Positions 14,558-22,934 of a stretch of DNA of 25,011 bases are shown one piece after another. The notes beneath the pieces were generated by a model that was not told the origin of the DNA, did no database searches, and saw only the letters and a program-made list of their open reading frames with translations. The stretch spans positions 1 through 25,011 of the forward strand of contig JBPCTD010000070.1 in NCBI GenBank assembly GCA_051006515.1, in the 5' to 3' direction. Position 1 is the stretch's first letter, and each line of letters opens with the position of its first letter. The translations under genes and the position numbers were made by a program. The stretch comes from ZLKRG08 sp051006515 (GTDB lineage Bacteria; Actinomycetota; Actinomycetes; Nanopelagicales; Nanopelagicaceae).

Positions 14558-15427
14558 TTACTCTCTGCCAACATCACGATGTACTGCATGAGCTTCAATC
14601 TCAAGTTTGCCATTCTCGCCAGAAATGTTTCCAGTAATTAATTTTGCTAGCTCTTCTGCAATCGCCACGCTTCGATGTTTACCACCTGTACAACCCACTG
14701 CCAATGTTATGTATCGTTTACCTTCACGAAAATATCCATCGCTTAATTTCTTCAACAAAGCTGCATAGCCAGTGACGGCTTCTTGGACTCCACTTTGTGA
14801 AAGGACATACTCACTAACTTCTTTGCTCTGGCCAGTCTTTGGTTTTAGCTCTGGCACCCAATGTGGATTTGGGATAAAACGACAATCAAAAACTAAATCT
14901 GCATCTACTGGAATTCCGTATTTATAACCGAAACTCAATACATTTATCCGCACCCCAGCTGTGCCATCTTTCTTAAAGAATTCAATGATGCGCTTTTCTA
15001 GTTGATGAACATTTAAATTGCTGGTGTCTATGACTTGATCTGCTTCAGCGCGAAATTCCTCTAATCGCGCGCGTTCTTTTTGAATTCCATCTACTACTCG
15101 CCCAGTACCTTGGAGCGGATGTGGACGCCTAGTCGATTCGAAGCGTTGTACCAGAGCTTGATCTGAAGCATCTAGAAAGAGAATACGGAATTTGGCGGAG
15201 CTCTTTTTTAAATTTTTAATCGCGCTACTTAAATCATCAAAATACTTACCACTTCTTACATCAACTACTGCGGCAATCTTTGGTGCATCAGCTGTTTCAA
15301 ATAGATCTAAAACTAACGCCGGCGGCAAGTTATCAACTACATACCACCCAGAATCTTCTAGCGCATGGGCAACTGTGGAGCGCCCAGCTCCTGACATTCC
15401 AGTAACGAGCAATAGTTCGTGGCTCAT
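14558..15427 (-). CDS. rapZ: RapZ/YvcJ-family P-loop protein
   Basis: A nucleotide-binding protein. In E. coli RapZ steers RNase E to a small RNA controlling GlmS; in Bacillus YvcJ hydrolyses GTP. Its actinobacterial role is not established. The 289-residue product has a Walker A region VTGMSGAGRST (8-18); Arg16 stands where most P-loops have Lys, as is usual in actinobacterial members. It also has VVDNLPP (31-37), VVDVRSG, and FLDASD. The C-terminal RNA-binding-type domain contains LSFGYKYGIP (about 164-173), CRFIPNPHW, and VGCTGGKHRSV (about 244-254). AGGAAG gives a ribosome binding site. It sits 21 bases after uvrC and 11 before yvcK. Confidence 0.93.
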   Translation of the reverse strand: MSHELLLVTGMSGAGRSTVAHALEDSGWYVVDNLPPALVLDLFETADAPKIAAVVDVRSGKYFDDLSSAIKNLKKSSAKFRILFLDASDQALVQRFESTRRPHPLQGTGRVVDGIQKERARLEEFRAEADQVIDTSNLNVHQLEKRIIEFFKKDGTAGVRINVLSFGYKYGIPVDADLVFDCRFIPNPHWVPELKPKTGQSKEVSEYVLSQSGVQEAVTGYAALLKKLSDGYFREGKRYITLAVGCTGGKHRSVAIAEELAKLITGNISGENGKLEIEAHAVHRDVGRE

Positions 15428-15448
15428 GTGGCTATCTTCCTAGACCTG

Positions 15449-17332
15449 TCAAGAACTCTCAATTTCGCCGGTTTCCATATTAATTCTCTCTTGCGCAAGC
15501 TCTGCCAATAAGTGTGTGGAGATGACATTTGCTAGCTTCGCTCCAATTCCAGGAGTTAGCGCAATATCCTCAGGGCTCGCGCTTTTAATTGCAGAGACTG
15601 AACCATAGCGATCTAAAAGCGCCGCTCTTCTTGTTGGCCCTAAATCTTCGATCTCATCTAGGAGGGACTCCAACATGATTTTAGATCGTCGTGATCTATG
15701 GAAAGTTATTGCAAATCTATGAGCTTCATCGCGCGCTCTCTGCAATAAATATAAACCTTCGCTGTTACGGGGCATGATTACTGGATCTGGATCGCCAGGT
15801 AGCCAAAGTTCCTCTAATCTCTTTGCCAAACCAACAACGGCAATATCGGTAATTCCCAGTTCAAGTAGCGCCCGCTCTGCTGCGGCAACTTGAGGTGCGC
15901 CGCCATCGACCACTATTAAATTTGGTGCATATGCGAATTTCCCAACAGCTTCGCCAATCTCAACATTTTGATCAGCAAGCCACCGTTTCATCCGGCGAGT
16001 AATTACTTGATGCATCGCTCTGGTGTCATCGGGTGCGCTCTGCGTTTCAATTATGAATCTGCGGTAATCGCTCTTTTTTGGTTGTCCATCCTCAAAAACC
16101 ACCATTGAAGCAACAACAGTAGTGCCAGAAGTATTGGAAATATCGAAACATTCTATTCGAAGTGGAGCTGAATCAAGTGCTAGCGCTTCTTGAATCTGGG
16201 TTAAAGCTTTACCGCTTACTGCGGCATCGTTTGCGCGCTTAGATAAATACTGAATTAAAGAATATCTGGCGTTGCGCTCTACTGTCTGAGAAAGTTCTAA
16301 CTTCTCTCCGCGCTGCGGAACTTTAATCTCTACTTTTGCACCACGAATCTGACCGAGCAGATCTGGTAGACCAACTTCAAAATCTCGATTTACAATCAAC
16401 TCTCCTGGTAAATCTCCTTCTGCATAAATCTCCATTAAAAAAGGTGTTAATTCATCATCACCCTCTAGGGTTTCATTTTGATTTAAAATCCAACTACGTG
16501 ATCCACGAATCGCGCCACCACGAATTTTGAAAATGGATGCTGAAGTATGCAACCCTTCGCTATAGAGCGAAATTACATCGGCATTAATAGTTTCAGATAG
16601 TGCTGCTTCACTAGATTCTTGAGCTACGGTAAGCGCAGTTACCTGATCGCGTAGCCTAGCCGCACGTTCGAACTCCTCATTTGCTGCAGCTTCTGCCATC
16701 TCTTTTTCTAAAATGGAAATCAAATCGGTATTACCGCTAGATAAGAACTTATCCAATTTTTCTGCTAACTCTTTATGCTCTGCTTCACTTACCCACCCAA
16801 CGCATGGTGCGGCGCACTTACCGATATCTCCTAATAAGCACTGCCGTTTTGTGGCTTTGGCTCGTTCGAAATTACCAGAAGAACAACTACGTACCGGGAA
16901 AACTTTTAAAAGAGTGTCATGGGTTGAACGTAACGCCCACGCTTGAATATACGGCCCGTAATACTTAATTCCTTTTCGTTTCTCTTGTCTAGTGATAAAT
17001 AAGCGCGGAAATTTGTCATTTAAAGTTAACGCTAAGTATGGATATGACTTGTCGTCCCTAAATCTCACATTAAATGGCGGCTTGAATTGCTTGATCCAGG
17101 TGTATTCCAGCTGCAGAGCTTCTACTTCACCGCTTACTATCGTCCAATCAACCCGTACCGCTTCTGAGACCATCCGTTCGGTACGATCAGGTAAGCCGCT
17201 TAGAAAATATGTAGTTAAGCGATTCTTTAGGTTCTTTGCTTTGCCAACGTAAAGAACTTTTTCATCTTTATCGTAGAACCTATAAACCCCAGGCTCAGTG
17301 GGAATATTCTCCGGACGAAAATTTGCCGGCAT
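15449..17332 (-). CDS. uvrC: Excinuclease ABC subunit C
   Basis: UvrC makes both incisions around a DNA lesion once UvrB is loaded. The 627-residue protein has an N-terminal GIY-YIG nuclease domain (GVYRFY at 15-20, VLYVGKAKNLKNRL at 26-39). A cysteine cluster (RSCS, RQC, KCAAPC, about 148-176) matches the conserved region reported to hold an Fe-S cluster in E. coli UvrC. Next come a UVR motif (NEEFERAARLRDQV, about 218-231), the RNase H-like endonuclease domain (IECFDISNTSG, LIVVDGG, with catalytic aspartates) and C-terminal helix-hairpin-helix motifs (about 565-605). ATG lies two bases after the uvrA stop. Confidence 0.97.
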   Translation of the reverse strand: MPANFRPENIPTEPGVYRFYDKDEKVLYVGKAKNLKNRLTTYFLSGLPDRTERMVSEAVRVDWTIVSGEVEALQLEYTWIKQFKPPFNVRFRDDKSYPYLALTLNDKFPRLFITRQEKRKGIKYYGPYIQAWALRSTHDTLLKVFPVRSCSSGNFERAKATKRQCLLGDIGKCAAPCVGWVSEAEHKELAEKLDKFLSSGNTDLISILEKEMAEAAANEEFERAARLRDQVTALTVAQESSEAALSETINADVISLYSEGLHTSASIFKIRGGAIRGSRSWILNQNETLEGDDELTPFLMEIYAEGDLPGELIVNRDFEVGLPDLLGQIRGAKVEIKVPQRGEKLELSQTVERNARYSLIQYLSKRANDAAVSGKALTQIQEALALDSAPLRIECFDISNTSGTTVVASMVVFEDGQPKKSDYRRFIIETQSAPDDTRAMHQVITRRMKRWLADQNVEIGEAVGKFAYAPNLIVVDGGAPQVAAAERALLELGITDIAVVGLAKRLEELWLPGDPDPVIMPRNSEGLYLLQRARDEAHRFAITFHRSRRSKIMLESLLDEIEDLGPTRRAALLDRYGSVSAIKSASPEDIALTPGIGAKLANVISTHLLAELAQERINMETGEIESS

Positions 17333-17334
17333 TG

Positions 17335-20193
17335 TTATTTACTTTTCGCAGCTTTCTGACTGCGATTGCTAGTCAAAATTTCCTTAATGAATTGCCCGGT
17401 ATAGCTCCCGCTAACTTTGGCAACATTCTCTGGAGTGCCTTCAGCGACAACTTTTCCGCCTCTAAATCCTCCTTCGGGACCCATATCGATAATCCAGTCG
17501 GCACTTTTTACAACATCTAAATTATGTTCAATAACAACTACGGTATTTCCTGTATCTACTAAGCGGTTTAGTACCACCAGTAATTTGCTCACATCTTCAA
17601 AATGAAGCCCTGTGGTTGGTTCGTCCAAAACATAAATCGTACGGCCAGTCGAGCGTCTTTGAAGTTCAGTAGCTAACTTAACGCGCTGCGCCTCACCGCC
17701 AGAGAGCGTTGGTGCAGACTGGCCTAATCGAACATACCCTAATCCGACATCGCATAGCGTCTTTAAATATCTAGCGATAGTCGGGACTGATTCAAAGAAT
17801 CCATGCGCCTCTTCAATTGGCATATCCAAAACATCTGCGATGGTTTTGCCTTTGTAATGTACTTCCAATGTTTCGCGGTTATACCTAGCACCGTGACAGA
17901 CTTCGCATGGCACATAGACATCGGGTAGAAAGTTCATCTCAATTGTGATTGTGCCATCGCCGGCACAATTTTCGCAGCGACCGCCCTTTACGTTAAAACT
18001 AAAACGCCCCTGCTGGTAACCACGCACTTTTGCCTCAGTAGTTTCGGCAAAAAGGGCACGAACTTTGTCAAATACTCCGGTATAGGTTGCAGGATTAGAT
18101 CTTGGAGTTCTGCCAATTGGAGATTGATCAACATGAACAACTTTGTCCAAATTGTCTACGCCAGTTACGGTGCGATGGCGACCGGCAACCATACGTGCGC
18201 CATTTAATTTATTTGCCAGAGACACATAAAGAATGTCATTCACTAAAGTTGATTTGCCAGAACCAGAAACGCCAGTGACTGCCACAAATAAACCTAGCGG
18301 AATCTCGACATCAATATCCTTTAAGTTATTCTCTTTAGCGCCTTTAACAACCAATTTGCGCTTTGGGTCAACTGCTCTTCGTTTTGAAGGGATCGCGATA
18401 GCTTTGCGGCCAGAGATATAAGCACCGGTGATAGATTCTTTACTTTTAATAAGGTCCTCATAAGTACCGCTAACCACGACTTTGCCGCCATGTTCGCCTG
18501 CGCCAGGACCAATATCAACAACCCAATCTGCAGTTCGAATCGTCTCTTCATCATGCTCAACCACAATCAATGTATTTCCAAGATTACGAAGACGAGTCAA
18601 GGTATCAATTAACCTACGGTTATCTCTTTGATGTAATCCGATGCTAGGTTCATCAAGTACATAAAGCACACCAACTAACCCAGAGCCGATCTGGGTGGCT
18701 AAGCGAATTCGTTGCGCCTCTCCGCCAGATAGCGAACCAGCCGCGCGAGATAGAGTTAAGTAATCAAGGCCCACATCAAGTAGGAACCCTAAACGCTCGT
18801 GAACTTCCTTTAATACTCGTTCTGCAATCTTAGCTTCGCGGGCATTTAACTTTATGCCTTTTAGAAATTTAGCACATTCATCGATAGAAAATTCGCAAAC
18901 TTCATAAATTGATTTGCCACCAATTGTTACCGCCAGAATCTCTGGCTTTAAACGTGCGCCTTTACAAACTGCGCATGGTATTTCGCGCATAAATGATTCA
19001 TACTTATCGCGCGCGTAATCACTATCAGTCTCACCATGTTTACGATGGATAAATGGAATAACGCCTTCATATCCAGTTGAGTAATTACGAACACGGCCAT
19101 AACGGTTCTTGTATTTGACGTGAACTTCATAGTCGTATCCATGCAAAACCGCAGTTTTTGCTTTTTCGCTGAGCTTCTTCCACGGAGTATTTACTGAAAA
19201 CTTTAAATCCGCCGCTAAGCCCTCTAAAAGTCGCATGAAGTATTCGCTGCCGCTACTTGTGGACCAGAGCGCAATCGCACCTTCGCTGATTGATATCGAA
19301 TCATCGGGAATTATTAGCTCTTCATCAACTTCCAATTTGGTGCCAAGACCAGTGCACTCCGGGCAAGCGCCAAAAGGCGAATTAAAAGAGAAAGACCTTG
19401 GCTCTAGCTCTTCGAAAGAGAGACCGCAATCATGACAAGCCAGATGCTCTGAGTAAGTCAGCTCCTCTTTATCAATTACATCCAAGACCACTATGCCGTT
19501 ACCAAGTTTTAAAGCTGTCTCAATTGAATCGGTAATTCGAGATTTTGATTCTGCTTTAACTTGGAGACGATCCACCACAATTTCAATGGTGTGCTTCTCT
19601 TGTTTCTTTAATTTTGGCGGTTCTGATAATTGAATTACTTTGCCATCTACGCGCGCCCTAGAGAATCCTTGAGTAATTAACTCTTGCCAAACATCGGCAA
19701 ATTCACCTTTTCTAGCGCGAACCATTGGCGCTAGTACTTGGAATTTCGTTCCAACTGGTAATTCTAGAATTTGATCAACAATTGCTTGTGGAGTTTGCCT
19801 GGCAACTTCCTTTCCACAATTAGGACAGTGTGGCCTGCCAGCTCGGGCAAATAAGAGACGTAAGTAGTCGTAAACTTCAGTGATTGTTCCTACGGTAGAA
19901 CGTGGATTGCGATTCGTTGATTTTTGATCAATCGAAACTGCTGGCGATAAACCTTCAATGAAATCTACATCTGGCTTATCCATCTGGCCCAAGAATTGGC
20001 GGGCATAAGCTGAAAGAGATTCAACATAGCGACGTTGGCCTTCAGCGAAAATGGTGTCAAAAGCCAGCGAAGATTTTCCAGAACCAGAAAGACCAGTAAA
20101 TACCACCAGCGAGTTTCGAGGCAGTTCGAGAGAGACATTCTTTAAATTGTGTTCGCGCGCGCCGCGAACAATCAATTTCTCATACTCTGCCAA
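17335..20193 (-). CDS. uvrA: Excinuclease ABC subunit A
   Basis: UvrA is the damage-sensing ATPase that recruits UvrB. The 952-residue protein has two ABC ATPase modules: Walker A GLSGSGKS at 34-41 and GVSGSGKS in the second half. Each has an LSGGEAQR signature. Zinc-binding cysteine pairs are visible (CHDC...CPEC and CENC...CEVC), as are IDQKSTNRNPRSTVGT and the second-half IGRTPRSNPATYTG segment. The start is TTG, placed directly after the uvrB TAA stop in the same reading frame. GAAGAGG about eight bases upstream supports it, and a second TTG at codon 7 is possible. Translation is almost certainly coupled to uvrB. Confidence 0.97.
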   Translation of the reverse strand: MAEYEKLIVRGAREHNLKNVSLELPRNSLVVFTGLSGSGKSSLAFDTIFAEGQRRYVESLSAYARQFLGQMDKPDVDFIEGLSPAVSIDQKSTNRNPRSTVGTITEVYDYLRLLFARAGRPHCPNCGKEVARQTPQAIVDQILELPVGTKFQVLAPMVRARKGEFADVWQELITQGFSRARVDGKVIQLSEPPKLKKQEKHTIEIVVDRLQVKAESKSRITDSIETALKLGNGIVVLDVIDKEELTYSEHLACHDCGLSFEELEPRSFSFNSPFGACPECTGLGTKLEVDEELIIPDDSISISEGAIALWSTSSGSEYFMRLLEGLAADLKFSVNTPWKKLSEKAKTAVLHGYDYEVHVKYKNRYGRVRNYSTGYEGVIPFIHRKHGETDSDYARDKYESFMREIPCAVCKGARLKPEILAVTIGGKSIYEVCEFSIDECAKFLKGIKLNAREAKIAERVLKEVHERLGFLLDVGLDYLTLSRAAGSLSGGEAQRIRLATQIGSGLVGVLYVLDEPSIGLHQRDNRRLIDTLTRLRNLGNTLIVVEHDEETIRTADWVVDIGPGAGEHGGKVVVSGTYEDLIKSKESITGAYISGRKAIAIPSKRRAVDPKRKLVVKGAKENNLKDIDVEIPLGLFVAVTGVSGSGKSTLVNDILYVSLANKLNGARMVAGRHRTVTGVDNLDKVVHVDQSPIGRTPRSNPATYTGVFDKVRALFAETTEAKVRGYQQGRFSFNVKGGRCENCAGDGTITIEMNFLPDVYVPCEVCHGARYNRETLEVHYKGKTIADVLDMPIEEAHGFFESVPTIARYLKTLCDVGLGYVRLGQSAPTLSGGEAQRVKLATELQRRSTGRTIYVLDEPTTGLHFEDVSKLLVVLNRLVDTGNTVVVIEHNLDVVKSADWIIDMGPEGGFRGGKVVAEGTPENVAKVSGSYTGQFIKEILTSNRSQKAAKSK

Positions 20194-22272
20194 TTAATTT
20201 GCCTCTTCCATAGCTCTAAGTTCACGCTTTAAATCTTTGATCTCATCTCGAAGGCGCGCAGCCAATTCAAACTGTAATACACTGGCGGCGCTTCGCATTT
20301 GATCGGTGAGCGACTCTATCAATGCCAGCAGCTCTTGTCGCGGTAAATTTGCCAGGCTCTTAGTATGTAAGCCAATTGCGGGATTATCGCTTCTATTTTT
20401 ACCCCTAGCACCAGCAATTAGCGACTCGGTATCAGCCTCTTCTTTAGCGATTAATTCAGTGATATCGGATATCTTTTTGCGAAGCGGTTGTGGATCTACG
20501 CCACGTTCTTGGTTGTATGCAATTTGTTTAGCACGGCGACGATTAGTTTCATCGATTGCTTTTGTCATCGAATCCGTCATGTTGTCGGCATACATGTGAA
20601 CTTCACCTGAAACATTTCTCGCCGCTCTTCCGATTGTTTGAATCAATGATGTGGCAGAGCGCAAGAATCCTTCTTTGTCGGCATCAAGTATCGCCACCAA
20701 GGAAACTTCTGGCAGATCTAAACCTTCGCGTAAGAGATTGATGCCAACCAATACGTCATAATCTCCCAATCGCAATTCACGCAATAATTCAACTCGACGC
20801 AATGTATCTACTTCTGAGTGTAAATAGCGCACCCGAACTTTTCGTTCTTGAAGGTACTCTGTTAAATCTTCTGCCATTTTCTTAGTCAATGTGGTGACCA
20901 ATACTCGCTCGTTGCGCTCAGCGCGTAGGTTTACTTCATTAAGTAGATCATCAATCTGGCCACGTACTGGTTTAATTACAATTTTCGGATCTACTAATCC
21001 TGTAGGTCTAATCACCTGTTCAACTACATGACCATTGGTTTTTTCCAATTCATATTTACCAGGCGTTGCAGAGAGATAAACCTTCTGTCCTACTCGCTCT
21101 AGAAATTCTGGAAATTTAAGTGGCCGATTATCTAGGGCGCTAGGGAGACGAAATCCATGTTCGACCAAAGTGCGCTTACGAGAAGCATCGCCTTCATACA
21201 TAGCGCCGATCTGTGGAACGGTAACATGGCTTTCATCTATAACAACTAGAAAATCTTCTGGGAAGTAATCTAAGAGGCAGTTAGGTGCGCTACCTGGCTC
21301 GCGATCGTCTAGATATCTAGAGTAGTTTTCAATGCCGCTACAGAATCCCAGTTGTTGCATCATCTCCATATCAAAGGTAGTGCGCATACGAAGGCGCTGA
21401 GCTTCAAGCAATTTATTCTGCTTCTCAAATTTACTTACCTGCATTTCCATATCAGCTTCAATTTCAGCTAAAGCGCGTTTTATAGTCTCTGGTCCAGCAG
21501 CGTAGTGCGTGGCAGGAAAGATATACATCTCTTCTTCATCGCGAATGATTTCTCCGGTAAGTGGATGCAAAGTAGTGATTCGCTCAATTTCATCGCCAAA
21601 CATTTCAATGCGAAGCGCAAGTTCTTCGTACATGGGAATGATTTCGATAGTGTCTCCACGCACTCTGAAAGTTCCTCGTTCGAAAGCCAGGTCATTTCGC
21701 TTATATTGAATATCGACAAACTTACGAAGCAAGGTATTGCGATCAATCTCATCGCCAACCCTTAGACGCACCATTCGGTCTACATATTCTTGCGGAGTAC
21801 CAAGTCCATAAATACAAGAGACTGTCGCCACCACAATAACATCGCGACGAGTTAATAAAGAATTTGTGGCCGAATGGCGCAAGCGCTCTACTTCAGCATT
21901 TACGCTGGAATCTTTTTCAATGAAAGTGTCAGTTTGAGGCACATAAGCTTCAGGTTGATAATAATCGTAATAACTAACGAAATACTCCACCGCATTGTTT
22001 GGAAATAGTTCACGGAATTCATTAGCTAACTGAGCGGCAAGTGTTTTGTTATGTACCAATACCAAGGTTGGCCGTTGAAGTCTCTCTATTAACCAAGCCG
22101 TGGTCGCAGATTTTCCTGTTCCTGTTGCGCCAAGTAAAACGACATCTTCTTCGCCGGCATTGATCCGTCTAGCCAACTCTTCGATTGCTTCAGGTTGATC
22201 TCCTGCAGGCTGATAGTCAGCAACTACCTGAAAAGGCGCAACCTTGCGCTGTAGATCAGTTACTGGCCGCAT
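20194..22272 (-). CDS. uvrB: Excinuclease ABC subunit B
   Basis: UvrB is the helicase-like core that verifies DNA damage and positions UvrC. The 692-residue product has Walker A GATGTGKS (48-55) and the damage-probing beta-hairpin region YYDYYQPEAYVPQTDT (about 102-117). It also has the DESH box in LVVIDESHV, the SATPG motif, helicase motif VI QTIGRAARN, and the C-terminal UVR motif (VLQFELAARLRDEIKDL) that contacts UvrC. The ATG overlaps the 3' end of coaE by 17 bases; a weak GGGAAAAG is the only ribosome binding site candidate. Length is typical. Confidence 0.97.
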   Translation of the reverse strand: MRPVTDLQRKVAPFQVVADYQPAGDQPEAIEELARRINAGEEDVVLLGATGTGKSATTAWLIERLQRPTLVLVHNKTLAAQLANEFRELFPNNAVEYFVSYYDYYQPEAYVPQTDTFIEKDSSVNAEVERLRHSATNSLLTRRDVIVVATVSCIYGLGTPQEYVDRMVRLRVGDEIDRNTLLRKFVDIQYKRNDLAFERGTFRVRGDTIEIIPMYEELALRIEMFGDEIERITTLHPLTGEIIRDEEEMYIFPATHYAAGPETIKRALAEIEADMEMQVSKFEKQNKLLEAQRLRMRTTFDMEMMQQLGFCSGIENYSRYLDDREPGSAPNCLLDYFPEDFLVVIDESHVTVPQIGAMYEGDASRKRTLVEHGFRLPSALDNRPLKFPEFLERVGQKVYLSATPGKYELEKTNGHVVEQVIRPTGLVDPKIVIKPVRGQIDDLLNEVNLRAERNERVLVTTLTKKMAEDLTEYLQERKVRVRYLHSEVDTLRRVELLRELRLGDYDVLVGINLLREGLDLPEVSLVAILDADKEGFLRSATSLIQTIGRAARNVSGEVHMYADNMTDSMTKAIDETNRRRAKQIAYNQERGVDPQPLRKKISDITELIAKEEADTESLIAGARGKNRSDNPAIGLHTKSLANLPRQELLALIESLTDQMRSAASVLQFELAARLRDEIKDLKRELRAMEEAN

Positions 22273-22846
22273 CTAACTTTTCCCAAATAGCTTCAACTTT
22301 TCTAAGCAGATCTTCTTGTGAACCATCGTTTTCAATCACAATATCAGCAACTGCTCTACGTTCGTCAGGAGTTGCTTGATTTGCAATTCTCTTATCGATT
22401 TCAGTTGGGTATAACCCGCGTTCTTTTAGTCTTTCAATCCGCTCTTCAAGTGGTGCTTCAACAGTTATAACCAGATCAAATTTTGCTGCAGCATTAGTTT
22501 CGACCAATAAAGGAATTTCATAAATTAAGATTTCATCGTCTACTAAGGATTTGCGAGCCTCAGCGAGTGCAGCTTGAACTTTTGGATGAATGATGTTCTC
22601 TAGAATTTTACGTTTGGCAGGATCCGAGAAAACTATTTCGCCTAATTTCCTTCGATCGATATCGCCATCTTTTAGAATGCCATCGCCAAAGGCGACTACC
22701 ACCTCATCAAAACCAGCACTGCCACGTTCGATGGCAGCTCGAGCTAATTGATCAGCATCAATAACTTGCGCACCTAAAGTAAAGAAGTAATTGGCAACTA
22801 GTGATTTACCGGCGCCAATGCCTCCGGTTAGTGCTATTACCTTCAT
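22256..22846 (-). CDS. coaE: Dephospho-CoA kinase
   Basis: Catalyses the last step of coenzyme A synthesis, phosphorylating the 3' hydroxyl of dephospho-CoA. The 196-residue protein has Walker A GGIGAGKS (8-15), the substrate-site segment ending IDADQLAR (33-40), and the HPKV motif (about 87-90). The lid/CoA domain motif YEIPLLVE is near 110-117. Short C-terminus, without the extra domain found in mycobacterial CoaE. It heads the run to whiA; its mRNA is probably leaderless. Confidence 0.95.
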   Translation of the reverse strand: MKVIALTGGIGAGKSLVANYFFTLGAQVIDADQLARAAIERGSAGFDEVVVAFGDGILKDGDIDRRKLGEIVFSDPAKRKILENIIHPKVQAALAEARKSLVDDEILIYEIPLLVETNAAAKFDLVITVEAPLEERIERLKERGLYPTEIDKRIANQATPDERRAVADIVIENDGSQEDLLRKVEAIWEKLDAASN

Positions 22847-22852
22847 ATTAGA

Positions 22853-22882
22853 ACCCTATCGGTATTAAAAAAGCCCCGTGAA
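22853..22882 (-). promoter_or_regulatory. Candidate leaderless promoter of the coaE operon
   Basis: On the minus strand TTCACG (22882-22877), an 18-base spacer, and TAGGGT (22858-22853) form a plausible -35/-10 pair. TAGGGT ends six bases before the coaE ATG, so transcription would begin at or beside the start codon. The -35 hexamer lies within the stem of the rpsA terminator. Confidence 0.45.
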
Positions 22883-22900
22883 TATTCACGAGGCTTTTTT
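22867..22900 (-). terminator. Intrinsic terminator of rpsA
   Basis: AAAAAAGCC pairs with GGCTTTTTT (9 pairs) outside an inner perfect palindrome CGTGAATATTCACG, with one C/A mismatch between. Read on the minus strand it ends in six T before AATACC. It lies 35 bases after the rpsA stop. The flanking A and T tracts would let it work on either strand, but only rpsA reads into it. Confidence 0.9.
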
Positions 22901-22934
22901 AAGTAATTAATTAGTTACTTGATTAATTTTTGAA

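Noticed and set aside
14558..15427. Arg in place of Lys in the RapZ P-loop as a sign of inactivation
   Set aside because: The GAGRST form is, to my knowledge, usual in actinobacterial RapZ/YvcJ proteins, so it is not a defect specific to this gene.
22901..22920. AAGTAA/TTACTT inverted repeat between the rpsA stop and its terminator
   Set aside because: It is short, all A/T except one pair and weak; probably incidental to the AT-rich 3' region.
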